Shown here one piece after another: positions 23,195 through 34,589 of a stretch of 64,000 nt of DNA. Position numbers and translations under genes: made by a program. The notes under the pieces are model-generated. The model was not told where the DNA came from. It did no database searches and worked only from the letters and a program-made list of their open reading frames with translations. The DNA lies in the NCBI GenBank assembly GCA_022702705.1, contig CM040434.1, positions 60,971,334 to 61,035,333 of the forward strand, in the 5' to 3' direction. Each line of letters begins with the position of its first letter. Within the stretch, counting starts at the first letter, position 1. Origin of the DNA: Papilionanthe hookeriana x Papilionanthe teres. Its lineage: Eukaryota > Streptophyta > Magnoliopsida > Asparagales > Orchidaceae.

Positions 23195-24292
23195 TTAATT
23201 TCCTTTGGGGATTAGCCTGCAGTTTACAATTATCTTCCATAAGAATTCTGTGCATAAAAATTGAAGGACTGATTCCTTTAATATCGACAATTGCTCGATC
23301 AAAGCTTTCTTGTGCTTCTTCAAAATTTCAAGCAAACTCTCTTCTTCTTTTTCAATTAATTGTGAGGAAATTATAACAGACAAGGTTGAGGATTCATGAA
23401 GAAAAACATACTTCAAATGATCAGGAAGCATTTTTAGCTCAAGTTCAGGAGGTTTTTCAATTGATGGACTATAAGATTCATCTTTTTCAGTCATATCCAA
23501 CAATTCAAAACTTTCATGAACATACTTTAAATCTTCTTCTTGAAAATCTTCAGAATCAAATAACTCCTCTTCTTGCTTAAATTCCAATTCTTCTCTTTCA
23601 GCTTTCTCTTCATAAGTTGATTTGAAATGACATTCATATAAACATTCAATAAGATCCATCCTATAACACTCACCTCTAATAGGATATTTCATCGATTTTA
23701 AAATATTAAATGTAACAGTCTGATCATTAACCCTCATCGTTAATTCTCCTTTTTGCAAATCTATCATAGCTATGCCTGTAGCTAGAAATGGTCTCCCCAA
23801 AATTATGGGTATCTCTTTATCTTCCTCCATATCTAACACAATGAAATCCACAGGAAAAATAAATTGATCCACTTTTACCAAAACAACTTCTATAAATCCT
23901 TTAGGATATGTGATCGAACGATCTGCTAATTCCAAAGTTACAGTAGTTGGGGTTATTTCTCCTAGTCCCAGTCTTTTGAATATTGATAAAGGCATAAGGT
24001 TAATGCTTGCACCCAAATTACATAAAGCTTTTCCATAGAATCTTTCTCTGATTGCACATGGAATTGTGAAACTACCAGGATCTTTAAGTTTCTCAAGAAG
24101 CTTTTTCTGAATTATCACACTGCACTCCTCACTAAGTGAAATAGTCTCATTTTCTTCAAAATTCTTCTTTTTATTAAGAATATTCTTCATAAATTTTGCA
24201 TAGCTTGGCATTTGTTCTAGGGCTTCAGCAAATGGAATATTAATGGTAAGCTTCTTTAATATCACCAAGATTTTTGAAAATTGCTTATCCAA
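23195..24292 (-). CDS. Athila element 2 protease and pre-RT linker, active site changed
   Basis: An open frame of 365 codons. Residues 1-60: linker with ALEQMPSYAKFMKNIL. Residues 80-220: retropepsin-like domain (SFTIPCAIRERFYGKALCNL, GASINLMPLSIFKRL, IPIILGRPFLATGIAMID). Residues 230-300: acidic Glu-rich linker; then ELKMLPDHLKYVFL, the start of the pre-RT region. In Athila proteins the catalytic motif is normally CDLGASIN; here it is CNLGASIN, so the aspartate of this half-site is lost (element B keeps Asp at the same point). This is the longest open frame in element 2, but protease activity is unlikely. Confidence 0.85.
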   Translation of the reverse strand: MDKQFSKILVILKKLTINIPFAEALEQMPSYAKFMKNILNKKKNFEENETISLSEECSVIIQKKLLEKLKDPGSFTIPCAIRERFYGKALCNLGASINLMPLSIFKRLGLGEITPTTVTLELADRSITYPKGFIEVVLVKVDQFIFPVDFIVLDMEEDKEIPIILGRPFLATGIAMIDLQKGELTMRVNDQTVTFNILKSMKYPIRGECYRMDLIECLYECHFKSTYEEKAEREELEFKQEEELFDSEDFQEEDLKYVHESFELLDMTEKDESYSPSIEKPPELELKMLPDHLKYVFLHESSTLSVIISSQLIEKEEESLLEILKKHKKALIEQLSILKESVLQFLCTEFLWKIIVNCRLIPKGN

Positions 24293-24336
24293 CTTTTGTT
24301 GACGAAGTCTCTAAAGAAATTGAGGTGGTGGTTTTT

Positions 24337-25828
24337 CTAAATCAATCTTAGGTAGAGAAATAGGTCTTTCAAAACCTTTTGGAGAGTCCTCTTTAGGTCT
24401 TTCGATCTCTTCTTTCTCTGCTTGGTTTCTTTTTGAACTCTGCCTTCCAATTCTTTTCCACTTCTCGGTTGAATTGCTTTTACTTGTTCTTTATTCTTTT
24501 CTCTTGGATTCACTTCGGTATTACTTGGAAGCATTCCTTGGGATCTATTACTTAAGGCATTTGCAATTTGTCCCGATTGATTTTCAATATTTTCGATGGT
24601 TGCTCCTTGAATTTGTAATTGATTTCCCATATGTGATACTACTTCTTCCATAGAACAACTTCTTCTCCTTATTTTGTAAAGCATTGTTATAACTCTGAAG
24701 GATAAGTTAATCTATTATTATTATTACCTTGGTTGTTCCAATTCCCCAATGGGTTTACTTGGTGGTTCCCCAGTTGTTGATTAACACCACACGATTATTG
24801 TTATTCGAGTTAAAATTTGGATGATTCTTCGACACTGGGTTATAATAATTGGAATATGGGTTGTTAGGTTTACTTATAGCATTCACAGTTTCGAGTGAAG
24901 AATAAGAATCAACCATTTGGCCTAATGAATTTTCTTCGATCATGAGATTTGGTGAGAAAAATTCATCCCAATTGAGTACATCTTCCTTGATACGACGGCA
25001 ACTTGATTTGCTAACATTGTAAAAGCATCATTCTCATAAACACTGGCTACCTTTTTAGGATTTAACCTTTCAGAAGGCCATTGAAAATTATTAGTAGCCA
25101 TTTCTTCAATTAAAGCATAAGCATCAGAAAATGGTTTAGACATTAATGATCCACAAGTGACGGCATCGATGATTGATCTAAGAGATCCGACTAATCCATT
25201 ATAAAAAGTTTGAATAATTAACCGATACGGTATCGCATGATGTGGACATATTCTGAGGAGATCTTTAAATCTTTCCCATGCTTCATATATGGATTCCCCT
25301 TGAACGACAAAAAGATGTTATATCATTTCTCGGCTTAGCGGTCTTAGATGGTGGAAAATATTTAGCAAGGAACTTTTGTGACGGTTCACCCCGAGTTCTT
25401 ATTGATCAGGGTGGTAATGAATGTAACCATATTTTAGTTTTATCCCTTAGTGAGAAAGGAAAAAGTCTAAGTCCTAATAGCATCATCCGGATCACCATCA
25501 TATTTAAAAGTAGCACACAACTCTAGAAAATTAGCGAAGATGCAAATTAGGATCTTCGGTTGTTGCTCCCAAAGCGATTATTAGACACCATTTGGATAAT
25601 ATCAGGTTTAAGCTCAAAAGAATTAGCAGCTACAGCAGGATTTTGAATACTACCACGAAATTCATCTACTGTAGGGTTAACATAATCTCTTAAAGGTCTT
25701 AATTCTTGATGGATGCCTACATTTTGATTTTGATGATTTGCCATTTCTTGAATATTTTTATCTTTTTCTGTATTTTTAATTTTTTTGATTTTTTTGATAG
25801 TTCTTTCTAATTCAGAATCGTAAGGCAC
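24337..25828 (-). pseudogene. Athila element 2 gag
   Basis: Starts upstream of MANHQNQN (25744); the reading VPYDSELERTI before it is shared with elements B and C, so the true start may be at or above 25828. The conserved gag opening LRPLRDYVNPTVDEFRGSIQ and ANSFELKPDIIQMV is followed by a frameshift near 25550. Further pieces: SKPFSDAYALIEEMATNNFQ and SERLNPKKVASVYENDAFT (25143-24940), the Asn-rich part (24943-24755) and NQLQIQGATIENIENQSGQI (24684-24337), which leads into the gag-protease linker. Gag packages the element RNA. At least four breaks. Confidence 0.82.
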
Positions 25829-25954
25829 ATGTCCTTCAGAGCCTAACTATGCATACAACAATAAAATAAAACAAAACACAACACACTAACTAAAACAAAG
25901 AAAAGTAAAAATTTAAAATTTCTTAATTTTCTTTAAAATGCAATTTAAATATTT

Positions 25955-25972
25955 TCCCAAGTAACGACGCCA
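25955..25972 (-). promoter_or_regulatory. Primer-binding site of Athila element 2
   Basis: Minus-strand TGGCGTCGTTACTTGGGA, six bases inside the LTR. It resembles the Athila consensus beginning TGGCGCCGTTGCC. Two further degenerate copies of the LTR/PBS junction lie just upstream inside the LTR (26028-26050, 26071-26089). Confidence 0.75.
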
Positions 25973-25978
25973 AAAACT

Positions 25979-27864
25979 TGGCTCCGTACCGATAAATATA
26001 TGTGCTTACAAATATGATATGAAAATTGGCAACGACCCCAAAAACTTGGGCCGTGAGGAATATATGTAAGTGCGCCAAAAACATGAGTCCACACCAAATA
26101 TATTTGCTGATATTTTAGATATGAAAATTATGATTTTTATAATATGAGATACTACACAAGTATACGTATCGTTTATCAAGTAATATAAGACTTTCTGATT
26201 AAGCGCCGAGATATCAAACCCACAGGGAAAATGTAAAATCTTTAAAGGAATCAGAAAATTATTTTTTTACTTTTTTTATGGCTTTTGAAAGTATGTCTTG
26301 ATTTTGAAAAGTTTTGAAAAGTTGACATGTCTTTTGAAATTTCCTTAATAAAATGTTAAGCAAGAAATTAAAATTATAATAACTGATAACACTGTATGTA
26401 AAATACTATTAAGTAGAATATCTTTTTCTTTCCTTCTATGAAGTAGTAATAATCATTAAATTATTTTTCTGGAAGTGATTAAATTTGTTGTGACAGATAG
26501 AAGCAAATGTGTTCTTTACCCTTACTTGGTTCTATAAAGAACATAAGTTAGTTTGAAATTTTTATCATTTTGAACATGGTTAGGCGGGGAAGATACCGAT
26601 CCATCACTCTCAGAGTTCCCTCGATTCCCACCACCAGGGCGCTAACTTCTCGTAACAAAACTCAAAACTTGAGACCAAATTAGGGGTTTTAACTGTCACT
26701 CTAAAATCCTCTAATTTTAATCCCTTCCATAAAAATATTTTCTAATATTATATTCAATTATATGGACTACAATTCTCACCCATATAATTGTATGCGATTC
26801 TTACTAACTTTTATGAGACAATACCGCATTGGATCTTACATAATCTCAATAAATTCTACAACTTAAAAGGCCAAATTAAGAAGTAAACAAAGTTTTTAGA
26901 ATCAATCTTCACAACTTCTTCCAACTTTTAAACACTTATACTTTCCACAAAATTTCTCTATAAATTAATTACTTCTCCATTTAAGAAAGAAAAAGATAAA
27001 GTAAACTACTCAGAATGCATTGAGAAAATACAAGAACACATTGATTTGAATTAAAAAATCATAAGAAAAACAAAAAATAGAAACAAGTATTGATTAAAAA
27101 AACTAAATGTAAGAACAAAAGTAAACACTTATCTGAAAATTCTCTCCACAAGACTCAGGAAGTTCCTCTGAAACTTTAACTCTTCACTAAACTACTCCTC
27201 AGAGTGGATCTCCTAACTTTGATGACTCAAAATAACTTCAGACTTCAATAAAAACTAAACTAAAAAGAAAGAAAAGAAGTGGGAAGAAGAAGACTTCACT
27301 CCGATCCTTTTCTCCTTTCTACTCTCTACTCCCACTCCTAATTAAAACTAACATAAAAACTCTGTAAAAATGCAATGGAAGAACCCTTCAAAATGCAAAG
27401 GAAAGGCTTTTTTTCTACTCTCTATGTAAACCCTCTTCAAAATGCAAGTGGAAGAGCCCTTTTTTCTTTCCTAAGACTCTCTTTAAATAGTAAACCAAAA
27501 GGTGCCTTGGTATCTCTTCAAAATGTGTCCAGATTCAATGTATCTACCAAAAAATGCACCCCTTCATTCAAACTTGCCACCCAAAGGAAGTTATGGAAGT
27601 TACCACCAAGAGTTGCATCTCATCCCCTTTGATTTTTAACTATGGCGGCTAAGCGCCAGCACAGCGGCGCTTAGCCGCCAGTGCTAATTTTTCATTTTTC
27701 ATCTTTTTTTGCTCCAAATTTGATCCAATTTTGCGCCTTTCATCATGACCATCCATTTTCATCATACCTACAAGAAAAACACAAAATACCTTCAATTAAA
27801 GTGCAATATCATTAAAAATAGGTATAAAATGTGCATAAAAATACTATCTATTTTAGATGTATCA
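25979..27864 (-). mobile_element. 5' LTR of Athila element 2
   Basis: 1,886 bp, TG...CA in either reading. Contains the motif CCCACAGGGAAAATG near its 3' end (shared in form with the other Athila LTRs), the block around 26500-26700 shared with all Athila LTRs here (GACAGATAGAAGCAAATG; GACCAAATTAGGGGTTTTAA), and a perfect 14-bp GC inverted repeat at 27644-27679. Open frames inside (such as 27375-27632) are not genes. Confidence 0.85.
27644..27679. repeat. Perfect GC-rich inverted repeat in LTR
   Basis: GGCGGCTAAGCGCC, 8-base spacer AGCACAGC, then its exact reverse complement GGCGCTTAGCCGCC. It ends 185 bp from the LTR start (27864). The surroundings are AT-rich. Confidence 0.92.
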
Positions 27865-29602
27865 TACTAGCTCCAAGATCACATAAAGCTCTTCCGAAAA
27901 ATTTGTCACCTATAGCGCATGGGATAGTGAAACTACGTGGGTCTTTAAGTTTTTAAGGAAGCTTTTTCTGAATAATTGCACTACACTCACTGATAAATAC
28001 AATAGTCTCGTGGTCTTTAAACATTCTTTTCTTTTTAAGTATATCCTTCATAAACTTTGCATAATCAGTCATCCACTCTAATGCTTCAACAAAGGGAATA
28101 TTAATCATTAATTTCTTAAGAATTTCAAAAAATTTTGCAAATCTGTTATCCCTGTTCTATTTCTTTATTCTTTGAGGAAAAGTAGGAGGTGATTTTTCAA
28201 CAGTTATTTTCATTGGTTCTAACGGATATTCATCTGGATATATCTTATTAGAACCTTTCTCAATGTTCACTTCCTCTCTTTCAACTTTGACTTCTTTTGA
28301 ACTCTTGGTTATAATTCTTTTCCACTCTTTAATTGAATAGCCTTAATTTGCTCTTTGTTTTGATCTTTCAGGTCGATCTCAACATTGCTAGGATTCCCAG
28401 AAGGTTACATTATTAAGTGCAGTAAAGATATGTCCCAATTGATTTTTATTGTTCTTCATTGCAACGTTTTGAGCTTAACTTTGATTACCCATATTCAGAA
28501 TCATTTCTTCAGTAGACAACTTATTTTCCTTAAATTGATGATTACTATTAAAACCAGGAGGATAAGAAGGTCTAAAATTGGTATTTCCTTGGTTGTTCAG
28601 ATTTCCAACTGAATTCATAGGATTGTTTTCCCATTGCGGATTAACAACAACATTGGTGTTATTCTAGTTGAAATTCGGATGATTCCTCCAACAAGGACTA
28701 AAATAATTTGAATAAGGATTATTGACTTTATTATGTATAACAATCAAGGTTTCATAAGACATTTGAGAGTCTATCATCTGTTCTGATGAATTTTCTTCTA
28801 ACACTAGGGGTGTTGGAGAATAATTCATTCCATATTGATCTATTTTCTTAGAAAGTGCAGCAATTTGAGAGAATATCATAGTTATCGCATCAGAATCATG
28901 AATACTAGCTACTCTCTTAGGATTTATCCATTCAGAGGGCCATTGAAAATTATTAGGAGCCATCTCTTCAATTAACAAATATGCTTCATCAAATGGTTTT
29001 GACATTAATGATCCACTTGCAGCAGCATCGATAATCGATCTTAAAGATCCCACTAATCCATTAGAAAAGGTTTGAATTATTAACCAGTATGGTAAAGCAT
29101 GGGGTGGACACTTCCGCAGAAGATCTTTAAATCTTTCTCAAGCTTCATATATGGATTCTCCATCAAACTGACTAAAAGATGTGATATCATTCCTCAGCTT
29201 AGCAGTTTTAGATGGAGGAAAATATTTTGATTGAAACTTTTGTGAAAGCTCTCCCCAAGTTCTGATAGATCCAGGTGCTAACAAATTTAACCATGCCTTA
29301 GCTTTATCCCTTAGTGAAAAAGAAAAAGTTCTAAGCCTAACAACATCATTTGACTCTCCATCATATTTAAAAGTAGCACACAGTTCTAGAAAACTAGCGA
29401 GACGTAAGTTAGGATCTTCATTAGGTGTTCCTCCAAATTAATTATTCTGTACCATTTGAAAAATAGTAGGTTTAAGCTCAAATGAGTTAGCAGCAACATC
29501 AGGATTTTGGATAGTTAAGTGAATTTCATCTGCTGTTGGATTAACATAATCTCTTAAAGGTCTAGGTATATTTTCATTTTGATTGTTTAAATTGTTTGCC
29601 AT
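27865..29602 (-). pseudogene. Athila element B gag-protease
   Basis: ATG at 29602 (MANNLNNQN), with the shared upstream reading VPYDSELERTI at about 29685-29650. The gag opening RPLRDYVNPTADEIHLTIQN, FELCATFKYDGESNDVVRLR-type capsid sequence and LRDKAKAWLNLLAPGS continue to the well preserved frame 29053-28664 (MGSLRSIIDAAASGSLMSKP; NNFQWPSEWINPKRVASIHD; MIFSQIAALSKKIDQYGMNY). Downstream is an Asn/Pro-rich region with stops, then a protease linker and RALCDLGAS at 27890-27870, where the catalytic Asp is intact, right at the truncation. Confidence 0.83.
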
Positions 29603-29828
29603 CTTATGAGGATTTGCATATAGTTTTTTTTTTGTTTTTGAATTTTTCTAATAGTACGCTCTAATTCAGAATCATAAGGCACTAAACCTATAGATCCGAT
29701 ACTACGCCTACAAACACAATAAGCACACTAACAATAAACAGACATACACAATTATGACTTACAATTCAAATATAAGATTTCAAATACTACAAAATTAAAT
29801 TTTAACAATTACCTTTTTTTACCGTGCC

Positions 29829-29846
29829 TCCCCGACAACGGCGCAA
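29829..29846 (-). promoter_or_regulatory. Primer-binding site of element B
   Basis: Minus-strand TTGCGCCGTTGTCGGGGA, six bases inside the LTR. The second base differs from TGG; the same change occurs in element C (60917-60934), so it is a family feature rather than a single decay event. Confidence 0.7.
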
Positions 29847-29852
29847 AAAACT

Positions 29853-31480
29853 TGGTGCGACTTTTTTAATTTGCCAAAATTTATGAATTCAAATTTAGAT
29901 ATATATTGTTTTAGTTTAATAATGAGTCAAACAATTAAACGCAAGTATACATATCACTCAAGCAATACAGGGCTCTAGCGGAGTCCTGGAATATCGATCC
30001 CACAGGGAGGCTTCAATTTTATGGTGTAGCACAGAAATCACTTATCAAAGCACAACACAATTGCAAGTAAATTTAATTCTTAAAATAAAGACAACAGTTG
30101 TAGTTACTATTTCTACCAAAATATGTTATAAACTCTAGCAAGTTAAACTGACGCAATACTAAATTTATAACAAAGTTCAGTTGCAAGAAAGAGTATTCCT
30201 CCTTTCCATTCATAATGTGATGATTATTGTGACATAGATTAGTGATGCTAATGTATTGTGCCAAATAGGAGCATTCTTATTCTATACAAATATTTCAGCG
30301 TATAAAGAACATTGGCTAATCCTAAGTTTAGTCCCCGAATCTATGGTTAGGCTGGGAGGATACTGGCTTTCACTCCAGAGCTACCACTTCCCTTCACCTG
30401 AAAGCTAACTCTGGCTTCAGTTTCTAAACATTAGGACCAAATTGAGGATTTCAGCCTGTCACTCTGAAATCTCCAATTCTACGCCCATCAAAGTATATTT
30501 CCCTATTTAATTGCATTCAATCCCCATGAACTATGCCTCTCATTTATGAGCATTTAATTTGACCTTCACTGTTGTTGTGGAACTCATAATCCTTTTGGAA
30601 AATATGTTTCCCAACAAGTTTTAACAATTCAGTTGGCCATATTAAAAAGTAAATGAAGTTTGAAGTGAGAAGGTCATCATAAATTCTTCATAATAAATCG
30701 GCACATCATTTCCATATCACAGCATCAACACATCACATGAAAAGGAGAAAGACAAAGAAATATACTCAAGACTCGTGAGGAAAAGATGACAAACCATGGA
30801 TTTTATATATAAAAACAATGTCATACAAATAAAGTAAAGTAAAGACAACTTATCTCAAACTCTTCCCCAAGAGAATCTCAAGGAATTCCTTTGACTCGTC
30901 TTTTTTCTTCACAACAACACATAATTCTCTCTTTATAATAGTAAGGAAGAAGAAATCTCTCACTTTCCCTCTCCTCTCACACTCCTTAGAAGAGAAAACA
31001 TAAAACATAATTTCCTACACAAAATGGAAAGAAACTCTCTCTAAACTCTAAACTCTTCTCTTTTCTTCTTCCCCCTTCTAAACTTGGCTCCAAAAGTGTT
31101 TAAATTCAGCCAAAACTGAATTCCTAAGAGTTTCCTAAAGAAATCCTTCAAAATCCAGCCAAATACATTGAATCTAGTTAAAAATCAGAATAGGGCACGG
31201 TTCGGCGGTGGATAGGGTGTCGTTTAGCACATTATACTTCCAAAACGGTTGCAACTCTCTATAAAATGGCACTGTCCAGCGCCGTTCGGCTCTTGTTCAA
31301 TAAAATGCACTTTTTTCTCTTTTCGCTCCAAATTTGCTCCTTTTCGTTTCCTTTTGCTCCAAAGGCCTAAAATCATTTTACCTGCATGAAATCATGAAAA
31401 CTACATTCCTTTAAAGTGTAATATCGTCAAACACAGGTATGAAATGGATAGTAAAAATTTTTCAAATTTTCAGTGGATCA
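29853..31480 (-). mobile_element. 5' LTR of element B
   Basis: 1,628 bp; in the element's sense it runs from TGATCCACTGAAAATTTG to ..GTCGCACCA. GC palindrome GAGCCGAACGGCGCT (31279-31293 region) lies 188 bp from its start, and a second GC-rich pair is near 31200. No gene. Confidence 0.87.
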
Positions 31481-31770
31481 AGGGGTAAGAAGCTTTTTGG
31501 GACATGTAGAATTCTACAGGCGATATATTAAAGACTTTTAAAAAATTACTAAGCCTCTATGCCAACTTTTGGAAAAAGATAGTAAGTTTGATTTTAACGA
31601 TGAATGCTTAAAAGCTTTCGATCTATTAAAGGAAAAATTAATCGCTGTCTCTATAATAGTTTCACCTAAATGGGAGAAACCATTTGAATTAGTGTGTGAT
31701 GCTAGTGATTATGCTATTAGAGTGGTTTTAGGGAAAATGCACGACAAAATGTTTAAAGTTATATACTACG
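31481..31770 (+). pseudogene. Athila element A RT/RNase H fragment
   Basis: Plus-strand reading: SFLGHVEFYRRYIKDF with frame changes, then an open frame from 31569: MEKDSKFDFNDECLKAFDLL, KEKLIAVSIIVSPKWEKPF and ELVCDASDYAIRVVLGKMHD. It stops at the LARD-like insertion at 31771 and resumes at 44759. The left boundary is the end of element B's LTR; the upstream part of A (gag, protease, most of RT, 5' LTR) is not in the window. Confidence 0.85.
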
Positions 31771-33940
31771 TGTCGGCGTATTTTAATAGGTTGAGTGTTT
31801 TGAAAAGGGGGTCGCATACAGAAATTGTCGGTGAATTTTAGATTTTAAATTTAATTTAAATATATAAATATATATATAATTTGAAAAGTAGCATTTGGTT
31901 TTTTTAAAAATAATTTTAAGTTTAAAAATTTCAAGATATGAAATCAAACCGATCTCACATCCCAAATAGTTTATATAAACGAGCACCGCATCACAAATCA
32001 TGTATCTATTCCGAGGAATAGACTCACTGTTTGATGATGGGGCTCGATTAAATAAACTAGAAGATTTTTGACATCCGTTGGTCTACGAACCAATTTTATA
32101 AGCCGACAAGTTCCCCTGCTTAATATGAAGGAATTAAGCAGGGTTTATATTACCTAGGTTCTTAAAGTTTCATATATGGGCAAGCCCCTATAGTTAATTA
32201 CATCTTAAATGACGGGAATCATTTATGAAAACTCTCGATAATGATCAATGGTTTTGCTCTCAAGGATTTCAAAGTTTGAGGTTTCAAATGATTGAATTTT
32301 GGAATTTTCAATAAGGAATACCTCAAATTTGGAACAGTTTATCTTAGGAGTCCAAAGGAATAGAAGTAGGGGATGTCACAGACCTGAAATGAACTTCGGT
32401 GACTTCCTACACTATCCTAATGTTGGGCTTTGAATTTTCAAAATGAATTTATTTAAGTTTTAATCCTGCCAATTAATTATAGGAATTACATTTACATAAT
32501 CACCTGGTTTTGCAAATAACTTAAAGATAGGAAGATTTACGCCTTATCGGATGGCGACCTCAGAATCCTAAGCGATTTAGGGCTTATATTGCACAAGGCT
32601 GTGCAACCCCTAAAAGAATAGGTGAGGATTTATGTCGCACTAGGCGGACTACCTCGAAATCCTATGGATTGTTATTTAATTTTAGGAAAGGTTTAGCTGA
32701 TGTAGACACAAATTTTGCTGATGAAGATGGTCGTGCTGCCCACTGTGCTCCAAGCTCCTTGTTGTTGCAGAGATTTAGTTTTAGAAGGTAAAAATTAGGA
32801 GATGAGAGAAGTGTTTTGGTTTAGAAGTTTTAAGGTTCAGGTGTCTTTAATGTTTTAATTAAAATAAATCTTAAAGTTAATTAAACAGAACCGATTAAGA
32901 TCCCACGGTTCCGTCATCTCGGCACCGTTATTTTCATCGGATTCACTTAGTCCAAATGAATTTGCTAGACTCAACTGAATGAGTTCCACACTTTCATTTA
33001 GACCGTGGAAAATCTCGTTAGCAACACGTGGATTACATCATCCGAGGGATTCCCGATCATCCAACGAGACGTTTTAATTTAGTTGTAGTTGTAGTTGTAG
33101 TTTTGTTGTTCTGTTTGTGATTAAATTTTGAGTTGTTTTTATATTTTGAATGTTGTGGCGGCAAATTTTATCTTGTTGTGACTTTTAATTTAGTTTTGGA
33201 TTTGAGTTTTGTGGCCATCCTAGAGGTTTCAGTTTTCATGCAGGGTGACATTCTTGTTTAACATGCAAGCTTTGCAAGAAAGAAAGTACAGTGCGGGTAA
33301 ATAAATTGCAATAAAATAAAAGCGTACCTGGCGGGTCTTCTCGTCATTCCAGGATGCACTTAAAACACACGTCAGGGTATTCAAATATTTGCAAGAAATA
33401 CCTAGTTAAAACTAAGGAAAGGTTCTGGTTGTCTACCAAGCTCCTAATCCTATTGCTAGTCAAATACTATAACGTCTAGGTTCTTGTGTTTTGTTGAGGA
33501 TGATTTTCTTCACCAAAGAATAATCAAGTTCAATTGTTCTTCTAAAACATCCCATCATAGTGAGAAAGTGCTTAGGATGAGTTGAGTTTCCCACATGAGA
33601 TAGAAAGCCAAGTTGGACAAGAGTGGTTTTAGGGTTTGGGATGTGTGTGAGAGTGTGGTGTGTGCAAGCTGAACCTCACCAAGACCAGGCCACCCAGGGT
33701 AATCCTAATGCTTGACCATCCTATAGGAACTCATCCTTGAACCTCCACACTTGACTTTCACCTTCCAAAGGGGCTTAGAGGTTTTGTGGTCATCTGTGGG
33801 GTTTAAGAAGAGTTAAGAGGTGTTTGATTTTCTAAGTGGTGGGTTTCATTTCTAGTCCTCTAGGATAGTCAAAGGAAAAACCTATGGCTAGATCCTAAGC
33901 ACTAAGGAGAGAAAAGACCTCACCAAAAATGAGGTCAACA
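31771..33940 (-). mobile_element. 3' LTR of the LARD-like element, internally deleted
   Basis: TGTCGGCGTATTTTAATAGG to ..ATGAGGTCAACA. Compared with 37638-44758, about 5 kb is missing at about 33577, with a GAGT/TGAG overlap at the join (AGGATGAGTTGAGTTTCC). Both true LTR ends remain. Confidence 0.88.
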
Positions 33941-33962
33941 AATGGACCCCCAATAGGTGTGG
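33941..33962 (-). promoter_or_regulatory. Polypurine tract / 3' end of LARD internal domain
   Basis: In the element's sense ..ACACCTATTGGGGGTCCATT directly before the 3' LTR (TGTTGACC). The G-rich run is the natural polypurine-tract candidate. The same 16-18 nt occur in inverse orientation in the leader (37374-37394). Confidence 0.6.
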
Positions 33963-34299
33963 TGTGCTTAAAAGGAGTACACCGCTCGTATTGGCGTTGA
34001 CCGAAAAGATCAACTGAACCAACACAGATGTCTAAGTGACACACTTAGAATGAAGCATAGAAAAATTTCCGCGGGGGAGTATCAGGTAAATCTCCAAGAC
34101 TGAAGATTCCAGAACTCTCGCTGGGGAAAAGGAGGTGGATTCCAAATCACAAAATTTGGAGAGATTCAATTTCAAATTCGTTTCATTTTTATTTCAAGTT
34201 TTAGGTTTGAGTTCTGAATTGATTTGAATTCTGATTTCAATTGAAATTTGACTTAAGATTGATTTCAAGGTAGATTTCGCCAAAATTCTGGATTTGAAA

Positions 34300-34565
34300 T
34301 GAGAATCGGAACCTAGGTTCCATCCATGGGATTGCAAAAATAACTGGAATTTGGGTGCCAGCCTCGAGGTGAGAATCAGAAATTTAGGTACCAATTGAGA
34401 AGGATGAGAATCAGAATTTAGGTACTGATCTAGAAATGAGAACTGGAAGTTAGGTACCAGCCTCGGAAGAGAGTCGGAAGTTAGGTACCGACCTCAAAAA
34501 GGATGAGAACTGGAAGTTAGATACCATCCTCGGGAGAGAGTCGGAAGTTAGGTACCGACCTCGAG
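34300..34565. repeat. Short-period hairpin array in LARD internal domain
   Basis: About seven units of about 30-37 bp with the core GAANTTAGGTACC. Each is bracketed by complementary bases: ATCAG..CTGAT, CTGG..CCAG and GTCGG..CCGAC. Two more units follow at 35265-35330. Related to the array at 1-520. Confidence 0.8.
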
Positions 34566-34589
34566 ATTTCAGGAGTGCGGGAAATTTTC

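Larger units (their letters stand above)
17794..27864 (-). mobile_element. Athila-type Ty3/gypsy element 2
   Basis: In minus-strand order: 5' LTR 27864-25979, PBS, gag, protease, RT (interrupted by a 1.5-kb LTR insertion), RNase H, integrase, the post-pol hairpin, a GC palindrome and the tail of the env-position ORF. It is cut at 17793/17794 by the Ogre-type LTR, so its 3' LTR is missing. The upper end (..GATGTATCA, 27864) abuts protease sequence of element B, so element 2 appears to have inserted into, or been joined to, element B. Confidence 0.85.
27865..31480 (-). mobile_element. Athila-type element B, 5' part
   Basis: 5' LTR 31480-29853, PBS 29846-29829, gag and the beginning of protease down to 27865, where the LTR of element 2 begins. 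The rest of B is not in the window on this side. Its LTR is the same type as 57648-59278 and 59285-60910. It abuts RT sequence of element A at 31480/31481. Confidence 0.82.

Noticed and set aside
27375..27632. 85-codon open frame
   Set aside because: Lies inside the LTR of element 2 in antisense orientation and is not shared by related LTRs.
31771..33940. Reading this as a separate 2.2-kb LTR family
   Set aside because: Both ends match the 7-kb LTR; it is an internally deleted copy.
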